Shown: positions 1 to 9,722, counted from the first letter of the stretch. The stretch: DNA of 64,000 bases from Arthrobacter sp. HY1533 (GCF_027568515.1 NZ_JANKZF010000003.1:206570-270569); one strand, 5' to 3'. The notes: generated by a model not told the origin, from the letters alone. Numbers and translations are program-made.

Positions 1-594
1 GCGCAGGAGGAGCTGGCCAAGCAGCTGTACCAGGACGCCAAGCCGGGCTGGGCCGAGCAACTTGGCCAACTCCTCATGCAGGCGCTGGCGGAGCTGCTCC
101 AGAAAGTTGGCGTCGCCCCTGGCCAGACCGGCCTGGTGATCGTGGGCGCCGTGGCAGTCCTGGCCATTATCGCGGTGGTGCTCATTGTCAGGCCCCGGCT
201 GAACCGCAGGAAGGCGCAAGAATCGGCGGTGTTTGAGGGCGCCGCGGTGCTTTCCGCCAATGAACACCGTGCCCGGGCCAGGGCAGCCGCCGAGGCGGGC
301 GATTTCCGCGCAGCTGCCACCGAGCAGTTCCGTGCCATGGTCCGATCCGCCGAGGAACGGGACATCAGCATGCCGGCGCCGGGACGCACCGCCGTCGAAG
401 TCGCCACCGAGCTGGAACGTGCCTTCCCCGCCCATGCCGAGCCCTTGCACCGCAGCGCCGAACTGTTCAACGCCGCACGCTATGGGCAGCAGACACCCAC
501 GGCGGACATGTACCGGCAGATGGCCGACACCGACGCTGCCGTCGCGGCGGCAACACCCGTGTACGCCGACCAGGCCGGGGCGGTGCAGCCGTGA
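1..594 (+). CDS. DUF4129 domain protein, C-terminal part (5' truncated)
   Basis: The reading frame is open from the first base, so the gene starts upstream of the window. The visible part begins with a Glu/Leu-rich stretch ending in a Pro-Gly-Trp segment, the usual lead-in to a DUF4129 module. One membrane helix follows (about codons 38-60, GLVIVGAVAVLAIIAVVLIV) and then a cytoplasmic helical domain containing RAAATEQFRAMVRSAEERD and the conserved downstream RTAVEVATEL. DUF4129 proteins are membrane proteins of unknown biochemical function, found with MoxR and DUF58 genes. The stop overlaps the next GTG start (GTGA), so the genes are translationally coupled. The family call is good; the role is unknown. 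Confidence 0.8.
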   Translation, partial: AQEELAKQLYQDAKPGWAEQLGQLLMQALAELLQKVGVAPGQTGLVIVGAVAVLAIIAVVLIVRPRLNRRKAQESAVFEGAAVLSANEHRARARAAAEAGDFRAAATEQFRAMVRSAEERDISMPAPGRTAVEVATELERAFPAHAEPLHRSAELFNAARYGQQTPTADMYRQMADTDAAVAAATPVYADQAGAVQP

Positions 595-1886
595 GCGCAC
601 AGGCAGCGCCGGCGCAGGAGGCCGCAACACCCGGACCCGCCGCCGGCACCGACGGGCTGTTCCGCGACACCGGCCCCGGCAACCGTGCGCGTGCCCGGGC
701 CTGGTGGCGACGGAGCAGGTTTTGGGCCATCTGCGCCGCCGTGTTCATTGTGCTGTCGCTGATCGCCTTCTTTGCGGCAGGATCCGGCAACCGCAGCAGC
801 GCCACACTGTCCATCACGAACCCCGCCCCCGCCGGCGCCCGGGCAGCGGCCGAGGTGCTGCGCAGCCAGGGCGTCAACGTCACGGCCATGGACTCGCTGG
901 CCGGCACCACCGCAGCCCTTGCAGCCAACGGTTCCGGGAGCAGCACCGTGTTGTTCAACGATCCGGCGCAGCTGTTGTCAACGGAGCAGGTGGGCGAATT
1001 GGCCGCTGCGGTCCGTTCCGCCGGCGGCCGGCTCGTCGCCATTGCGCCGGGCCCGCTGGCCGCAGGGGCCCTGGACGCCGGCATCACCAGCGCCGGCTCT
1101 GCCTCTGAAACCCCGGCCGTGCAGGCCGGATGTGGCAACGCCGACGCCGCAGCGGCCCAAACCATTGACGGCGGCGTCTCTGCCATCGCCGGAATCGCAC
1201 CCGTTCGGACCGCCCTGCAGCTCTACAAGGGCGCGCAGACGTGCTTCGTCCCGGACGGGGCGGGGACCGGAAACAGCGGCGGATACCTGGCCCTGGACAC
1301 CACCGGCTCCGTTGCCGTGCTGGGCAGCCCGGGCATTGTCATCAACCAAAACCTGGCAAGCCGCGGCAACGCCGCCCTCACCTTCAGGCTCCTGGGCAGC
1401 ACGCCCGAGCTGCTCTGGTACACGGCGTCGCTGAAGGATGTTCCCGTGGCGGAACAGCCACCCTCACTTGCCGACTTCACGCCGCAGTGGATCTTCCCTG
1501 CCACGGCCTGGCTGCTGCTCGTGGCCCTGCTGGGCATGCTCTGGAAGGGGCGCCGCAACGGGCCCCTCGTCACCGAGCCGCTGCCCGTGGTGGTGAAGGC
1601 CTCCGAGACCCTGGCCGGCCGGGCCCGGCTCTACCAGGACGCACGCGCCTCCGGGACCGCCGGGCGCACCCTGCAGCACGCCACGCTGACCCGGCTGGCA
1701 CACAAGCTGCGGCTGGGGCACACGGCCGAGCCGGCCGCCGTGGTCGATGCCGTGGCAACCGCAACAGGGCGCAACCGCCAGCAGGTCAATTCCCTGCTGC
1801 TGGGCGACGCCCCCAAAACCGACAAAGACATGATGAGCCTGGCCGTTGAACTTGCGGCCCTAGAGGAAGAAGTGGCCCGCCGATGA
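591..1886 (+). CDS. DUF4350 domain membrane protein
   Basis: A 431-aa protein starting at a GTG that overlaps the previous stop. A first membrane helix lies near residues 42-63 (FWAICAAVFIVLSLIAFFAA), followed by a large extracytoplasmic DUF4350-type domain (rough residues 75-285) in which the segment from AGARAAAEVLRSQGVNVT resembles a GATase-like fold. A second helix lies near residues 302-320 (WIFPATAWLLLVALLGMLW), and the tail is cytoplasmic and basic. DUF4350 proteins accompany MoxR/DUF58 operons and are thought to belong to a membrane complex assisted by MoxR. This is inferred from gene context; no catalytic motif is visible. It ends in an ATGA overlap with the MoxR gene. Confidence 0.8.
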   Translation: MSAQAAPAQEAATPGPAAGTDGLFRDTGPGNRARARAWWRRSRFWAICAAVFIVLSLIAFFAAGSGNRSSATLSITNPAPAGARAAAEVLRSQGVNVTAMDSLAGTTAALAANGSGSSTVLFNDPAQLLSTEQVGELAAAVRSAGGRLVAIAPGPLAAGALDAGITSAGSASETPAVQAGCGNADAAAAQTIDGGVSAIAGIAPVRTALQLYKGAQTCFVPDGAGTGNSGGYLALDTTGSVAVLGSPGIVINQNLASRGNAALTFRLLGSTPELLWYTASLKDVPVAEQPPSLADFTPQWIFPATAWLLLVALLGMLWKGRRNGPLVTEPLPVVVKASETLAGRARLYQDARASGTAGRTLQHATLTRLAHKLRLGHTAEPAAVVDAVATATGRNRQQVNSLLLGDAPKTDKDMMSLAVELAALEEEVARR

Positions 1887-2962
1887 CTACACCCCACCCG
1901 GAGCAGCCCGCCGCACTGGACCTGCAGAAGCCGACGCCGGAGGCCTGGCAGCAGTCCGGGCAAGCCGCACCCGAGGCACCCCGGCAGGCTCCCCCGGCAT
2001 CGCAGCCTGGCGCCAGCCACGCCGCCGCGGCGCTGCTGGCCGTGCGCGGTGAGGTGGCCAAGGCTGTGGTGGGCCAGGACGCAACCGTGACGGGATTGCT
2101 CATCGCCCTGCTCGCCGGCGGGCATGTGCTGCTTGAGGGCGTGCCCGGCGTGGCCAAGACCCTGCTGGTCCGGGCGTTGTCCACGGCGCTGAGCCTGGAC
2201 ACGAAGCGAGTGCAGTTCACCCCCGACCTCATGCCCGGCGATGTCACCGGTTCGCTGATCTACGACGCCAGCACCTCGGCATTCACGTTCCGCGAGGGTC
2301 CCGTGTTCACCAACATCCTGCTGGCCGATGAGATCAACCGGACGCCACCCAAGACCCAGGCTTCGCTGCTGGAGGCCATGGAGGAGCACCAGGTCTCGGT
2401 GGACGGAGTGTCGCGCCGGCTGCCGTCGCCGTTCATGGTGGCCGCAACCCAGAACCCCGTGGAATACGAGGGCACCTACCCACTGCCCGAGGCCCAGCTG
2501 GACCGCTTCCTGCTCAAGCTCACCATGGAGCTGCCCGCTCGGGATGAGGAAATTGAGGTGATCCGACGGCACAGCCTCGGCTTTGACCCGCAGGACCTGC
2601 ACGCCGCCGGGGTGCGCCCCGTGGCCGGGGCCGCCGAGCTCGCTGCGGCCCGGGACGAGGTTGCCCAGGTGGGCGTGGCCGCGGAAATCCTGGCCTACGT
2701 TGTGGACCTGGTGCGGGCCACCCGCACGGCCCCGTCATTCCAGCTGGGCGTTTCCCCGCGCGGGGCCACGGCCATCCTGAAGTCGGCCCGCGCCTACGCC
2801 TGGCTGTGCGGGCGCAGCTTCGTCACGCCCGACGACGTCAAGGCCCTGGCCCTGCCCACGCTGCGGCACCGCGTGGCACTGCGCCCCGAGGCCGAGATGG
2901 ACGGCGTGTCCGCCGACCACATCCTGCTCTCCATCCTGGCCACAGTGCCGGTCCCCCGCTGA
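1883..2962 (+). CDS. moxR: MoxR-family AAA+ ATPase
   Basis: A 359-aa AAA+ ATPase. The Walker A motif GVPGVAKT is at residues 86-93 and Walker B with acidic residues (LLADEINR) near 146-153. The MoxR signature runs through ATQNPVEYEGTYPLPEAQLD, with sensor and arginine-finger regions after it. The first 45 residues are an Ala/Pro/Gln-rich low-complexity extension not usual in compact MoxR proteins. MoxR ATPases act as chaperones that help assemble or activate partners, often DUF58/VWA proteins. The gene overlaps DUF4350 upstream (ATGA) and is 18 nt before the DUF58 gene, consistent with one operon. The family assignment is very secure. Confidence 0.95.
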   Translation: MTTPHPEQPAALDLQKPTPEAWQQSGQAAPEAPRQAPPASQPGASHAAAALLAVRGEVAKAVVGQDATVTGLLIALLAGGHVLLEGVPGVAKTLLVRALSTALSLDTKRVQFTPDLMPGDVTGSLIYDASTSAFTFREGPVFTNILLADEINRTPPKTQASLLEAMEEHQVSVDGVSRRLPSPFMVAATQNPVEYEGTYPLPEAQLDRFLLKLTMELPARDEEIEVIRRHSLGFDPQDLHAAGVRPVAGAAELAAARDEVAQVGVAAEILAYVVDLVRATRTAPSFQLGVSPRGATAILKSARAYAWLCGRSFVTPDDVKALALPTLRHRVALRPEAEMDGVSADHILLSILATVPVPR

Positions 2963-2980
2963 CCGGAAAGTAGCGCGAAC

Positions 2981-4273
2981 ATGGCAATATCGGGCCGCTT
3001 CCTTGCCCTGGCACTCGCGGCACTCGTGCCCATCGTCGTGCTGCCTGGCGTGGCCACGTGGCTGGCGGCGCTGGGTGTGCTGGCCGCCGTGCTGGTCCTT
3101 GATCTCAGCCTCGCAGCATCCCCCCGCCGTGTGGCGCTCCAGCGCACCCTGCCCGCCGGCGTCCGCCTGGGCGAGCGGGCATCCGCCGTGCTGCGGCTGT
3201 CCAACGAGTCACCGCGCCTGCTCCGCGCACAGGTCAAGGACGGCTGGCAACCCTCTGCAGGGGCCTCCAACGCGCTCCAGCAGGTCCGCATCCGGCCCGG
3301 TGAGCGGACAGCACTGCACATTGCGCTGCTGCCCTCCCGCCGCGGGGACCTGCTGACCCACCACGTCACCGTCAGGTCCTTTGGCCCGCTGGGCATGGCC
3401 GCAAGGCAGCGGACCATCGCGGCGCCGGGCACGCTGCGGGTGCTCCCGCCGTTCCACTCCAAACGACACCTGCCCTCCAAGCTCCGCAAGCTGCGCGAGC
3501 TGGACGGCCGGGCGGCCGTGCAGATCCGGGGGGCGGGCACGGAGTTTGATTCCCTCCGCGACTACGTCCGCGGCGACGATGTCCGCTCCATCGACTGGCG
3601 TGCCACCGCCCGGCGCCGGGACGTTGTGGTGCGCACCTGGCACCCGGAACGGGACCGGCGCGTGGTGGTCGTGCTGGACACCTCCCGCACCTCGGCGACC
3701 AGGATCCAGGACGAGACGGCCCTGGACACTGGAATTGAGGCCTCCTTGCTGCTGGCCGTGCTGGCGGAGCGCGGCGGCGACCGGGTCAGCCTGCTGGCCT
3801 ACGACCGCCGTGTCCGGGCCAAGGTTTCCTCCACGGGCAAGGGAAACATGCTCAATGCCATGGTGCAGTCGCTGGCGCCCCTGGAACCGGAGCTGATTGA
3901 GCTCAACGCACCGGCCATCGCCGGACAGGTCCGCGACATCACGGCCCACCGGGCGCTCGTTGTCCTCGTGACGTCCCTGGATGCCGGCGCTGCCGAGGAG
4001 GGCCTGATCCCCATGGCGGTGCAGCTGGCCCACAAGCATGTGGTGGTGGTCGCTGCCGTCCGCGACCCTGCCGTGGACGAGGCCCGCATGGACCGTTCCA
4101 GCACCACCTCCGCCTACCGCGCCGCCGCCGCCGAACACGCCCTGAACCGCAGGGCCGCCATCACGGCCGTGCTAAAGCAGTCGGGGGTGGAGGTGGTTGA
4201 TGCGCCGCCGCAGGAGCTTCCCCCGCAGCTGGCAGACATGTACATCCGGCTCAAGGCCGCCGGCCGCCTCTGA
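2981..4273 (+). CDS. DUF58 domain protein (VWA-like MoxR partner)
   Basis: A 430-aa protein. Two N-terminal hydrophobic helices (about residues 5-45) are followed by an immunoglobulin-like segment and the diagnostic DUF58 stretch EFDSLRDYVRGDDVRSIDWR near residues 188-207. The C-terminal VWA-like region contains VVVVLDTSRTSAT, a MIDAS-type D-x-S-x-S variant. DUF58 proteins are typical clients of MoxR ATPases, so this ends the DUF4129-DUF4350-MoxR-DUF58 operon. SpoIIM and RDD genes, which commonly follow, are absent; the next gene is convergent, its stop 24 nt away, with no obvious terminator. Confidence 0.9.
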   Translation: MAISGRFLALALAALVPIVVLPGVATWLAALGVLAAVLVLDLSLAASPRRVALQRTLPAGVRLGERASAVLRLSNESPRLLRAQVKDGWQPSAGASNALQQVRIRPGERTALHIALLPSRRGDLLTHHVTVRSFGPLGMAARQRTIAAPGTLRVLPPFHSKRHLPSKLRKLRELDGRAAVQIRGAGTEFDSLRDYVRGDDVRSIDWRATARRRDVVVRTWHPERDRRVVVVLDTSRTSATRIQDETALDTGIEASLLLAVLAERGGDRVSLLAYDRRVRAKVSSTGKGNMLNAMVQSLAPLEPELIELNAPAIAGQVRDITAHRALVVLVTSLDAGAAEEGLIPMAVQLAHKHVVVVAAVRDPAVDEARMDRSSTTSAYRAAAAEHALNRRAAITAVLKQSGVEVVDAPPQELPPQLADMYIRLKAAGRL

Positions 4274-4297
4274 CCGGCCGGGCCGCGAGGGAATGGG

Positions 4298-5407
4298 CTA
4301 GTTGTTTTGGATGCCGCCCAGGGCGTCGGCCACCTCGAGGGTGCGGCCCAGCACCGCACGGGCCTGTTGCGGCGAAAGCTGCGCCAGGCTTGATTCGGGC
4401 GTGATGCGCAGCTGCTGCAGCCGCGACTCCTCCAGGCCGAGTCCGCGCCACGGGCGCATGATCCGCTCCACCAGGACGGAGTACTGCGGCAGGACGCCGC
4501 CGGCACCGGCAGGAACGGTCCCTGCCCACACACCGAGGCCGGATTCAATGGCGCCGGCCAGCTGCTCCCAGTGGCCCGTGTCCAGGTTTTGCAGGGGCAG
4601 CGCAACGGCGTCGGCCCCGCTGTCGATGGCCGTGTCCAGCGCCATGCGCCACGCGGCGGCTTCCGCGGCGGCCGGTTCCGTTTCCCCGGGGCGGGCCGCT
4701 GACCCTTGGCCGGCATCGCCGGGGGCAAGGTTGAGGGCAATCGTGGCGAAGCCTGCGGCCCGCGCCGCATCCACCAAGGTGCTCCAAGTGTGGCGCAGTT
4801 CCGCTGCGGGGATGGAACGCAGGGTCCGGTAGCCGGAGGCGGTGGGGATGGTGCCGGCCGCGGCCGCTGCTATGAACGGCTCATCGATCTGCAGGGTCAG
4901 TGCGGCCCCGGGCACGGCCGCCGCCACTTTGGCGGCGTGGAGCGCCAGCCCGGCTGCCAGGGAGTCCGCAATGTCGCGCCGGGCTCCGTGGTCGCGCAGC
5001 GCGCGTTCCCCGTAGTGGAGGTGGATGGACGCCGCAAGGGACAGCGGCCCCATGGCGTGGACCTTGAACTGTGCGGGGACCTCGCCCGCTGCACCCACCA
5101 CGTCGGCCAGCACGTTGATGTCCGTGGACAGGGCCGAGACGGCCCGGCGCTGGTCAAGTCCCGGCCGGTCGGCAAAGCGCCAGCCGTAGGGCTGGATGTC
5201 GACGGGAAGCTCCACGAGCATCGCGGCGGTGCGGCCCACGGCGTCGGAACCTGTGCCACGGCCCGGCAGGGCAGCCAGTTCCGGCAGGTGCGGGGCAGGG
5301 AAAACGCCCAGGGCGACCTTGGCCGCCTCGACGGGGTCGGTGCCGGGCCACTGGCCCAGGGCCGTGGCTGTCGCGTGGCCGGGAAAAGCGTTGGGTGAGT
5401 GGCTCAC
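4298..5407 (-). CDS. MetE-like (cobalamin-independent methionine synthase family) protein
   Basis: A 369-aa single-domain protein resembling the C-terminal barrel of MetE and the related short actinobacterial proteins: PAPHLPELAALPGRG near the N-terminus, then VELPVDIQPYGWRF, MGPLSLAASI and LQIDEPFI. It is half the length of full MetE (about 750 aa). I cannot assign the HxC...C zinc-ligand set of real methionine synthases, so methyl transfer to homocysteine is uncertain. The start is a GTG overlapping the chorismate mutase stop (GTGA), implying one transcript. From memory, Mycobacterium tuberculosis Rv3015c is the same type of protein and lies on the same side of mnmA and iscS. Confidence 0.75.
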   Translation of the reverse strand: MSHSPNAFPGHATATALGQWPGTDPVEAAKVALGVFPAPHLPELAALPGRGTGSDAVGRTAAMLVELPVDIQPYGWRFADRPGLDQRRAVSALSTDINVLADVVGAAGEVPAQFKVHAMGPLSLAASIHLHYGERALRDHGARRDIADSLAAGLALHAAKVAAAVPGAALTLQIDEPFIAAAAAGTIPTASGYRTLRSIPAAELRHTWSTLVDAARAAGFATIALNLAPGDAGQGSAARPGETEPAAAEAAAWRMALDTAIDSGADAVALPLQNLDTGHWEQLAGAIESGLGVWAGTVPAGAGGVLPQYSVLVERIMRPWRGLGLEESRLQQLRITPESSLAQLSPQQARAVLGRTLEVADALGGIQNN

Positions 5408-5892
5408 GTGGCCTGCGTGCCGGCGTCGTCCCCGGCTGTGGCGTGCGCCGCGGCATGGGGATCGGCAACGAAGCCCTGGCCATCCAGGCTCACCACGGGC
5501 ACCACACCGGTGGCGGCCACGGCGGAGTGGCTGTCGGAGATGGCCTGGTGGTGGTGGATGACCTCGCTGATGATGAAGTTCAGGAACTTCTCCGCGAACG
5601 CCGGGTCCAGGTTGGCCGATTCGGCCAGGGCGCGCAGGCGCTGGATCTGGGCCTTCTCGCGGTTGGGGTCGGCCGCCGGCAGCTGGTGCGTGGCCTTCAG
5701 GATGCCCACACGCTGGGTGGCCTTGAAGCGTTCGGCCAGCAGGTACACCAAGGTGGCGTCAAAGTTGTCAATGCTGGAGCGGATCGAGAGCAGCTCCGCC
5801 ATGACGGCCGGGTCCACGGCGCCCGTGAGGGAGCTGGCGGAGGGGTCAAAGTCGTCGACGGACAGATGCTGCGGGTGGCTCGGTTCGGTCAT
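5404..5892 (-). CDS. Chorismate mutase (AroQ type)
   Basis: A 162-aa protein with the all-helical AroQ chorismate mutase fold in its middle: LLSIRSSIDNFDATLVYLLA, then the helix with ERFKATQRVGILKA and the R-E-K-A-Q-I-Q-R-L region that supplies the second active-site arginine. It should convert chorismate to prephenate for Phe/Tyr synthesis. Flanking N- and C-terminal tails are low complexity. It is the first gene of a two-gene unit with the MetE-like protein (4-nt overlap). Confidence 0.88.
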   Translation of the reverse strand: MTEPSHPQHLSVDDFDPSASSLTGAVDPAVMAELLSIRSSIDNFDATLVYLLAERFKATQRVGILKATHQLPAADPNREKAQIQRLRALAESANLDPAFAEKFLNFIISEVIHHHQAISDSHSAVAATGVVPVVSLDGQGFVADPHAAAHATAGDDAGTQAT

Positions 5893-5904
5893 AGGGACAG
5901 TTTA

Positions 5905-5950
5905 GGCGGTGCACCGGGCGGACAAAATTCATGTCCACGCGGGCACCGCC
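5905..5950 (-). terminator. Hairpin downstream of peptide transporter operon
   Basis: Perfect 8-bp arms GGCGGTGC (5905-5912) and GCACCGCC (5943-5950) enclose a second short complementarity (GACA/TGTC). It lies between the stop of the ABC ATPase gene (5982) and the start of the chorismate mutase gene (5892), all on the minus strand. There is no T-run after the stem, so it may be a weak or factor-assisted terminator, or simply a stable mRNA end. Confidence 0.3.
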
Positions 5951-5981
5951 CACTGTCAGCCGCCTGCAGGGTTGCAGAGTC

Positions 5982-7691
5982 CTACTTGGCCGCGATCAGC
6001 GCCTGGTGGATGGCCCGGCGCTCGGCCTGCTCGGCCGGGTTGGGCACCGGCAGCGAGGCAATCAGTCGCTTGGTGTAGTCATGCTGTGGATTGCCCATGA
6101 CCTGGTTGCCAATCCCCTGTTCCACCAGCCGGCCCTTGTAAAGAACACCGACCCATTCGGCAAGGATGTCGACCACGGCCAGGTCGTGGCTGATGAACAG
6201 GGCCGCGAAGCCCAGCTCTGCCTGGATCTCCAGGAACAGCTCCAGCACCTTTGCCTGCACCGACACGTCAAGGGCCGATGTGGGCTCGTCGGCGATGAGC
6301 AGCTTGGGTTGCAGGGCCAGCGCCCGGGCCAGCGAGGCACGCTGGCGCTGACCGCCGGAGAGTTCGTGCGGGAAGCGGCGGGCATAGCCGCGCGGCAGTT
6401 GCACCGACTCGAGCAGTTCCTCCACCTTTTTGGTGATGGCGGGGCCGCCCAGGCTGGTGTGGATGGCCAGCGGCTCGGCAACACATTCACCAATGGTCAG
6501 GTGCGGGTTGAAGGATGCCGCGGGGTCCTGGAACACGAAGCCGATGTCCTTGCGCAGCGGCCGGAAGGTGCGCTCCCGGTAGTCGCGCATCTCGTACCCC
6601 AGCACGTTCAGCGAGCCGCCCGTGGTGCGGTTCAGCCCGGCAATGGCCCGGCCAATGGTGGTCTTGCCGGAACCGGACTCCCCCACCAGGCCGAACACCT
6701 CCCCGGCGCTGATGGTGAAGGACACCTTGTCCACTGCCCTGAACGCCGGGCTGCCAAGGCGTCCCGGGTATTCAATTTCCAAGTCCGTGGCCCGGACCAG
6801 CACCTCCTTGTCCTGGAAGGCACGCTCCGTGAAGCCCTCCGAAGCGGAATTGCGGCCCAGGTGCGGGACGGCGGCCAGCAGCTTTTGCGTGTACTCCTCC
6901 CTCGGGTTGGCAAAGAGCGCCTCGGAACCGGCCTCTTCCACCACGTCGCCCTGGTACATGACCACCACGCGGTCGGCCAGGTCGGCCACCACCCCCATGT
7001 TGTGGGTGATCAGAACAATGGAGGTCCCGTAGCGGTCACGCAGGTCACGCAGCAGCTCCAGGATCTCGGCCTGGACCGTGACGTCCAGGGCCGTGGTGGG
7101 CTCGTCCGCGACGATCAGGCCCGGGTTCAGGGCCAGGGCGGCGGCAATGACCACGCGCTGCTTCTGGCCGCCGGAGAACTGGTGCGGATAGTAGTCCACC
7201 CGCTTTTCCGGGTCGGGGATGCCCACCTTGCCCAATGCCTCGATGGCCAGCTTGCGGGCTTCCTTCTTCCCCACACGCTTTCCCTCGGGCCGGTGGGCCC
7301 GAAGCCCTTCGGCAATCTGCCAGCCCACCGTGTAGACGGGGTTCAGGGCCGTTGACGGTTCCTGGAACACCATGGCCACGTCCCGGCCGCGGATGGCCCG
7401 CAGCTGGGCGGGGCTGACGGTGATGACATTGTTGCCGGAGATGACAACGGCGCCGCTGCTCTGGGCCGTCTCCGGCAGCAGGCCAAGGATGGCCTTGGCC
7501 GTGACGGTCTTGCCGGAGCCGGACTCGCCCACAATGGCCACAATCTCCCCGGGCGCAACGCTCAGGGACACATCCTTGACGGCAAACACGTCCCCCGCGT
7601 CGGTGGCAAAGGTGACCTTCAAGTCCGCGATGTCCAGCACCGGGCGCACTCCGTCCGCTGTGGCACCTGGCTTTTCACTGTGCCGGCTCAT
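5982..7691 (-). CDS. Dipeptide/oligopeptide ABC transporter, fused double ATP-binding subunit
   Basis: A 569-aa protein made of two complete ABC ATPase domains in tandem (DppD-like then DppF-like). Each half has Walker A GESGSGKT, an LSGGQ-type signature (FSGGQKQR and LSGGQRQR) and a Walker B region ([22 protein letters not shown]). Fusion of the two ATPases in one chain is common in actinobacterial peptide importers. It energises the two permeases encoded just upstream; its start overlaps the DppC-type stop by 4 nt. Confidence 0.93.
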   Translation of the reverse strand: MSRHSEKPGATADGVRPVLDIADLKVTFATDAGDVFAVKDVSLSVAPGEIVAIVGESGSGKTVTAKAILGLLPETAQSSGAVVISGNNVITVSPAQLRAIRGRDVAMVFQEPSTALNPVYTVGWQIAEGLRAHRPEGKRVGKKEARKLAIEALGKVGIPDPEKRVDYYPHQFSGGQKQRVVIAAALALNPGLIVADEPTTALDVTVQAEILELLRDLRDRYGTSIVLITHNMGVVADLADRVVVMYQGDVVEEAGSEALFANPREEYTQKLLAAVPHLGRNSASEGFTERAFQDKEVLVRATDLEIEYPGRLGSPAFRAVDKVSFTISAGEVFGLVGESGSGKTTIGRAIAGLNRTTGGSLNVLGYEMRDYRERTFRPLRKDIGFVFQDPAASFNPHLTIGECVAEPLAIHTSLGGPAITKKVEELLESVQLPRGYARRFPHELSGGQRQRASLARALALQPKLLIADEPTSALDVSVQAKVLELFLEIQAELGFAALFISHDLAVVDILAEWVGVLYKGRLVEQGIGNQVMGNPQHDYTKRLIASLPVPNPAEQAERRAIHQALIAAK

Positions 7692-8629
7692 GCGTCCACC
7701 AACTCCTGCTTCTTCTTTCCGGCCCGCCTGCGTCCTCGCAGCCGGGGGTCGTTCAGGTCATTCATGGACTCGCCCAGCAGGGTAAGCCCCAGCACCGTCA
7801 ACACAATGGCAGCGCCGGGGAAAACCCCTGTCCACCAGATCCCGGCGGTTGCATCGGACTGCGCCCGGTTGAGGTCGTAACCCCATTCGGCCGCGTAGGT
7901 GGGTTCGATGCCGAAGCCCAGGAAGCCCAGCGCCGCCAGTGTCAGGATCGCCTCGGAGGCGTTGAGCGTGAAGATCAGCGGCAGCGTCCTGGTGGCGTTC
8001 TTGTAAATGTGGCGGGCCATGATGCGCACGCTCGAGGCGCCCACCACGATGGCGGATTCCACGAACGGTTCAGCCTTCAGCCGGATGGTCTCGGCCCGGA
8101 TCACCCGGAAGTACTGCGGGATGAACACGACAGTGATGGAAATGGCCGCCGAGAAAATGCCGCCCCACAGGCTTGAGCTGCCGCGACTGATGGTGATGGA
8201 CATGACGATTGCCAGCAGCAGCGTTGGAAAGGCGTAGATGGCGTCGCTGACCACCACCAGGACCCGGTCCACCCAGCCGCCAAAGTACCCCGACACCAGG
8301 CCGAGGATGACGCCGGCGAAGATGGACAGCGCCACGGCAATCACCACCACCAGGAATGCCGTCTGGGCTCCCCAAATGGTGCGGGAAAAGACGTCGTAGC
8401 CTCCCGCCGTCGTGCCCCAAATATGGGCGGACGACGGCGGCGACTGGGTTTCGCTGAACCCCTGGCTGAAGCCGTAGGGGGCTATGAGCGGCGCGAAGGC
8501 AGCGGTCAGCAGGAAGGCAGCGGTGATGGCGATGCCCGCCACGAGCATGCCGCGCTGCAGCCCCACGCTCTTGCGCAGGTGCGCCACGACGGGCAGGCGG
8601 CTGAAGAAGGATTCATTTGCCTGGGCCAT
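7688..8629 (-). CDS. Peptide ABC transporter permease (DppC type)
   Basis: A 313-aa inner-membrane permease. A short cytoplasmic N-terminus with an OppC_N-like first helix (about residues 28-50) is followed by the BPD_transp_1 core, including the EAA-type loop (ESAIVVGASSVRIMARHIYK) that contacts the ATPase. About six helices are visible. It pairs with the DppB-type permease immediately upstream (1-nt gap) and overlaps the ATPase gene downstream by 4 nt. Confidence 0.92.
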   Translation of the reverse strand: MAQANESFFSRLPVVAHLRKSVGLQRGMLVAGIAITAAFLLTAAFAPLIAPYGFSQGFSETQSPPSSAHIWGTTAGGYDVFSRTIWGAQTAFLVVVIAVALSIFAGVILGLVSGYFGGWVDRVLVVVSDAIYAFPTLLLAIVMSITISRGSSSLWGGIFSAAISITVVFIPQYFRVIRAETIRLKAEPFVESAIVVGASSVRIMARHIYKNATRTLPLIFTLNASEAILTLAALGFLGFGIEPTYAAEWGYDLNRAQSDATAGIWWTGVFPGAAIVLTVLGLTLLGESMNDLNDPRLRGRRRAGKKKQELVDA

Positions 8630-8630
8630 G

Positions 8631-9722
8631 TCAGTACCTCACCCTCGGGTCGATGAGCGCCGCAATGACGTCCACAATGAAGTTGCTGATGGCCACGATC
8701 ACGGCCAGCAGGACCACGATGCCCTGAACGGCCACAAAGTCGCGGGCGGTCAGGTAGGAGGCCAGCTGGAAACCAAGGCCCTTCCATTCAAACGTTGTTT
8801 CGGTCAGCACGGCGCCGCCCAGGAGCAGGGCAATCTGCAGGCCCATGACAGTGATGATGGGGATCAGGGCCGGCTTGTAGGCGTGCTTGGTGACCAGCCG
8901 GAATTCACTGACGCCGCGGGAACGGCCGGCTTCCACATAGTCCTTGCCGAGCGTGCCGATGACGTTGGTGCGGACCAGGCGCAGGAAGATGCCAGCCGTC
9001 AACAGGCCCAGGGCAACGGCCGGCAGCACCGAATGCTGGACCACGTCCCAATAGGCCGCCATGTTTCCGCTGCGCAGTGCGTCGAGCCAGTAGATTCCGG
9101 TGGGCGAGGCAAGCTGCGTCATGGCGATCTCGGTGGACGTTCCGGACCGCCCAGCCACCGGCAACCAGCCAAGCCAGACGGCAAAGACCAGCTTCAGCAG
9201 CAGTCCGGCGAAGAAGACAGGCGTGGCGTAGAACAGGATCGCTGACACGCGCAGCACGGCATCCTGCCATTTGTCGCGCTTGTAGCCTGCCAGCATCCCC
9301 AGCGGAATGCCCACGGCCAGGGCCACGATGAGGGAGTTGACGGCCAGTTCAAGCGTTGCGGCCCCGTAGGTGGCCAGCATGTCCGTCACCAGCAGGTTGT
9401 CGGAAATGGTCCGGCCAAAGTTGCCGGTCAGGAGTTGGCCCAAGTATTCAAAGTATTGAACCATGACGGGCCTGTCGTAGCCCGCCTCGTGGATGCGCTG
9501 GGCCAGCTGTTCAGGTGGCAGCCGCCCGCCCAGGGCCGCCGTGATGGGATCGCCGGTGATCCGCATCAGGAAAAACACCATCGTGACGAGTATGAGGATG
9601 GTGGGGAAAATCAGCAGAAACCTTATCAAGAGGTATTTGCCCAAGCTCCCCCCGGACTTGTTCCTACGTTTGGGTGCCTGCGCGGCGGGTTCCTCCACCG
9701 GCAGGTCAATCATTGCGGTCAT
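8631..9722 (-). CDS. Peptide ABC transporter permease (DppB type)
   Basis: A 363-aa permease with a longer cytoplasmic N-terminus, a first helix near residues 28-50, the DppB signature loop ITGDPITAALGGRLPPEQLA, and the C-terminal BPD_transp_1 domain with its EAA loop (EAGRSRGVSEFRLVTKHAYK). It is the first gene after the substrate-binding protein gene, but an intercistronic terminator lies between them, so the membrane components are probably expressed at a lower level than the binding protein. Confidence 0.92.
   Translation of the reverse strand: MTAMIDLPVEEPAAQAPKRRNKSGGSLGKYLLIRFLLIFPTILILVTMVFFLMRITGDPITAALGGRLPPEQLAQRIHEAGYDRPVMVQYFEYLGQLLTGNFGRTISDNLLVTDMLATYGAATLELAVNSLIVALAVGIPLGMLAGYKRDKWQDAVLRVSAILFYATPVFFAGLLLKLVFAVWLGWLPVAGRSGTSTEIAMTQLASPTGIYWLDALRSGNMAAYWDVVQHSVLPAVALGLLTAGIFLRLVRTNVIGTLGKDYVEAGRSRGVSEFRLVTKHAYKPALIPIITVMGLQIALLLGGAVLTETTFEWKGLGFQLASYLTARDFVAVQGIVVLLAVIVAISNFIVDVIAALIDPRVRY

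Noticed and set aside
4298..5407. Full cobalamin-independent methionine synthase MetE
   Set aside because: The protein is about half the required length and no zinc-ligand set was found.
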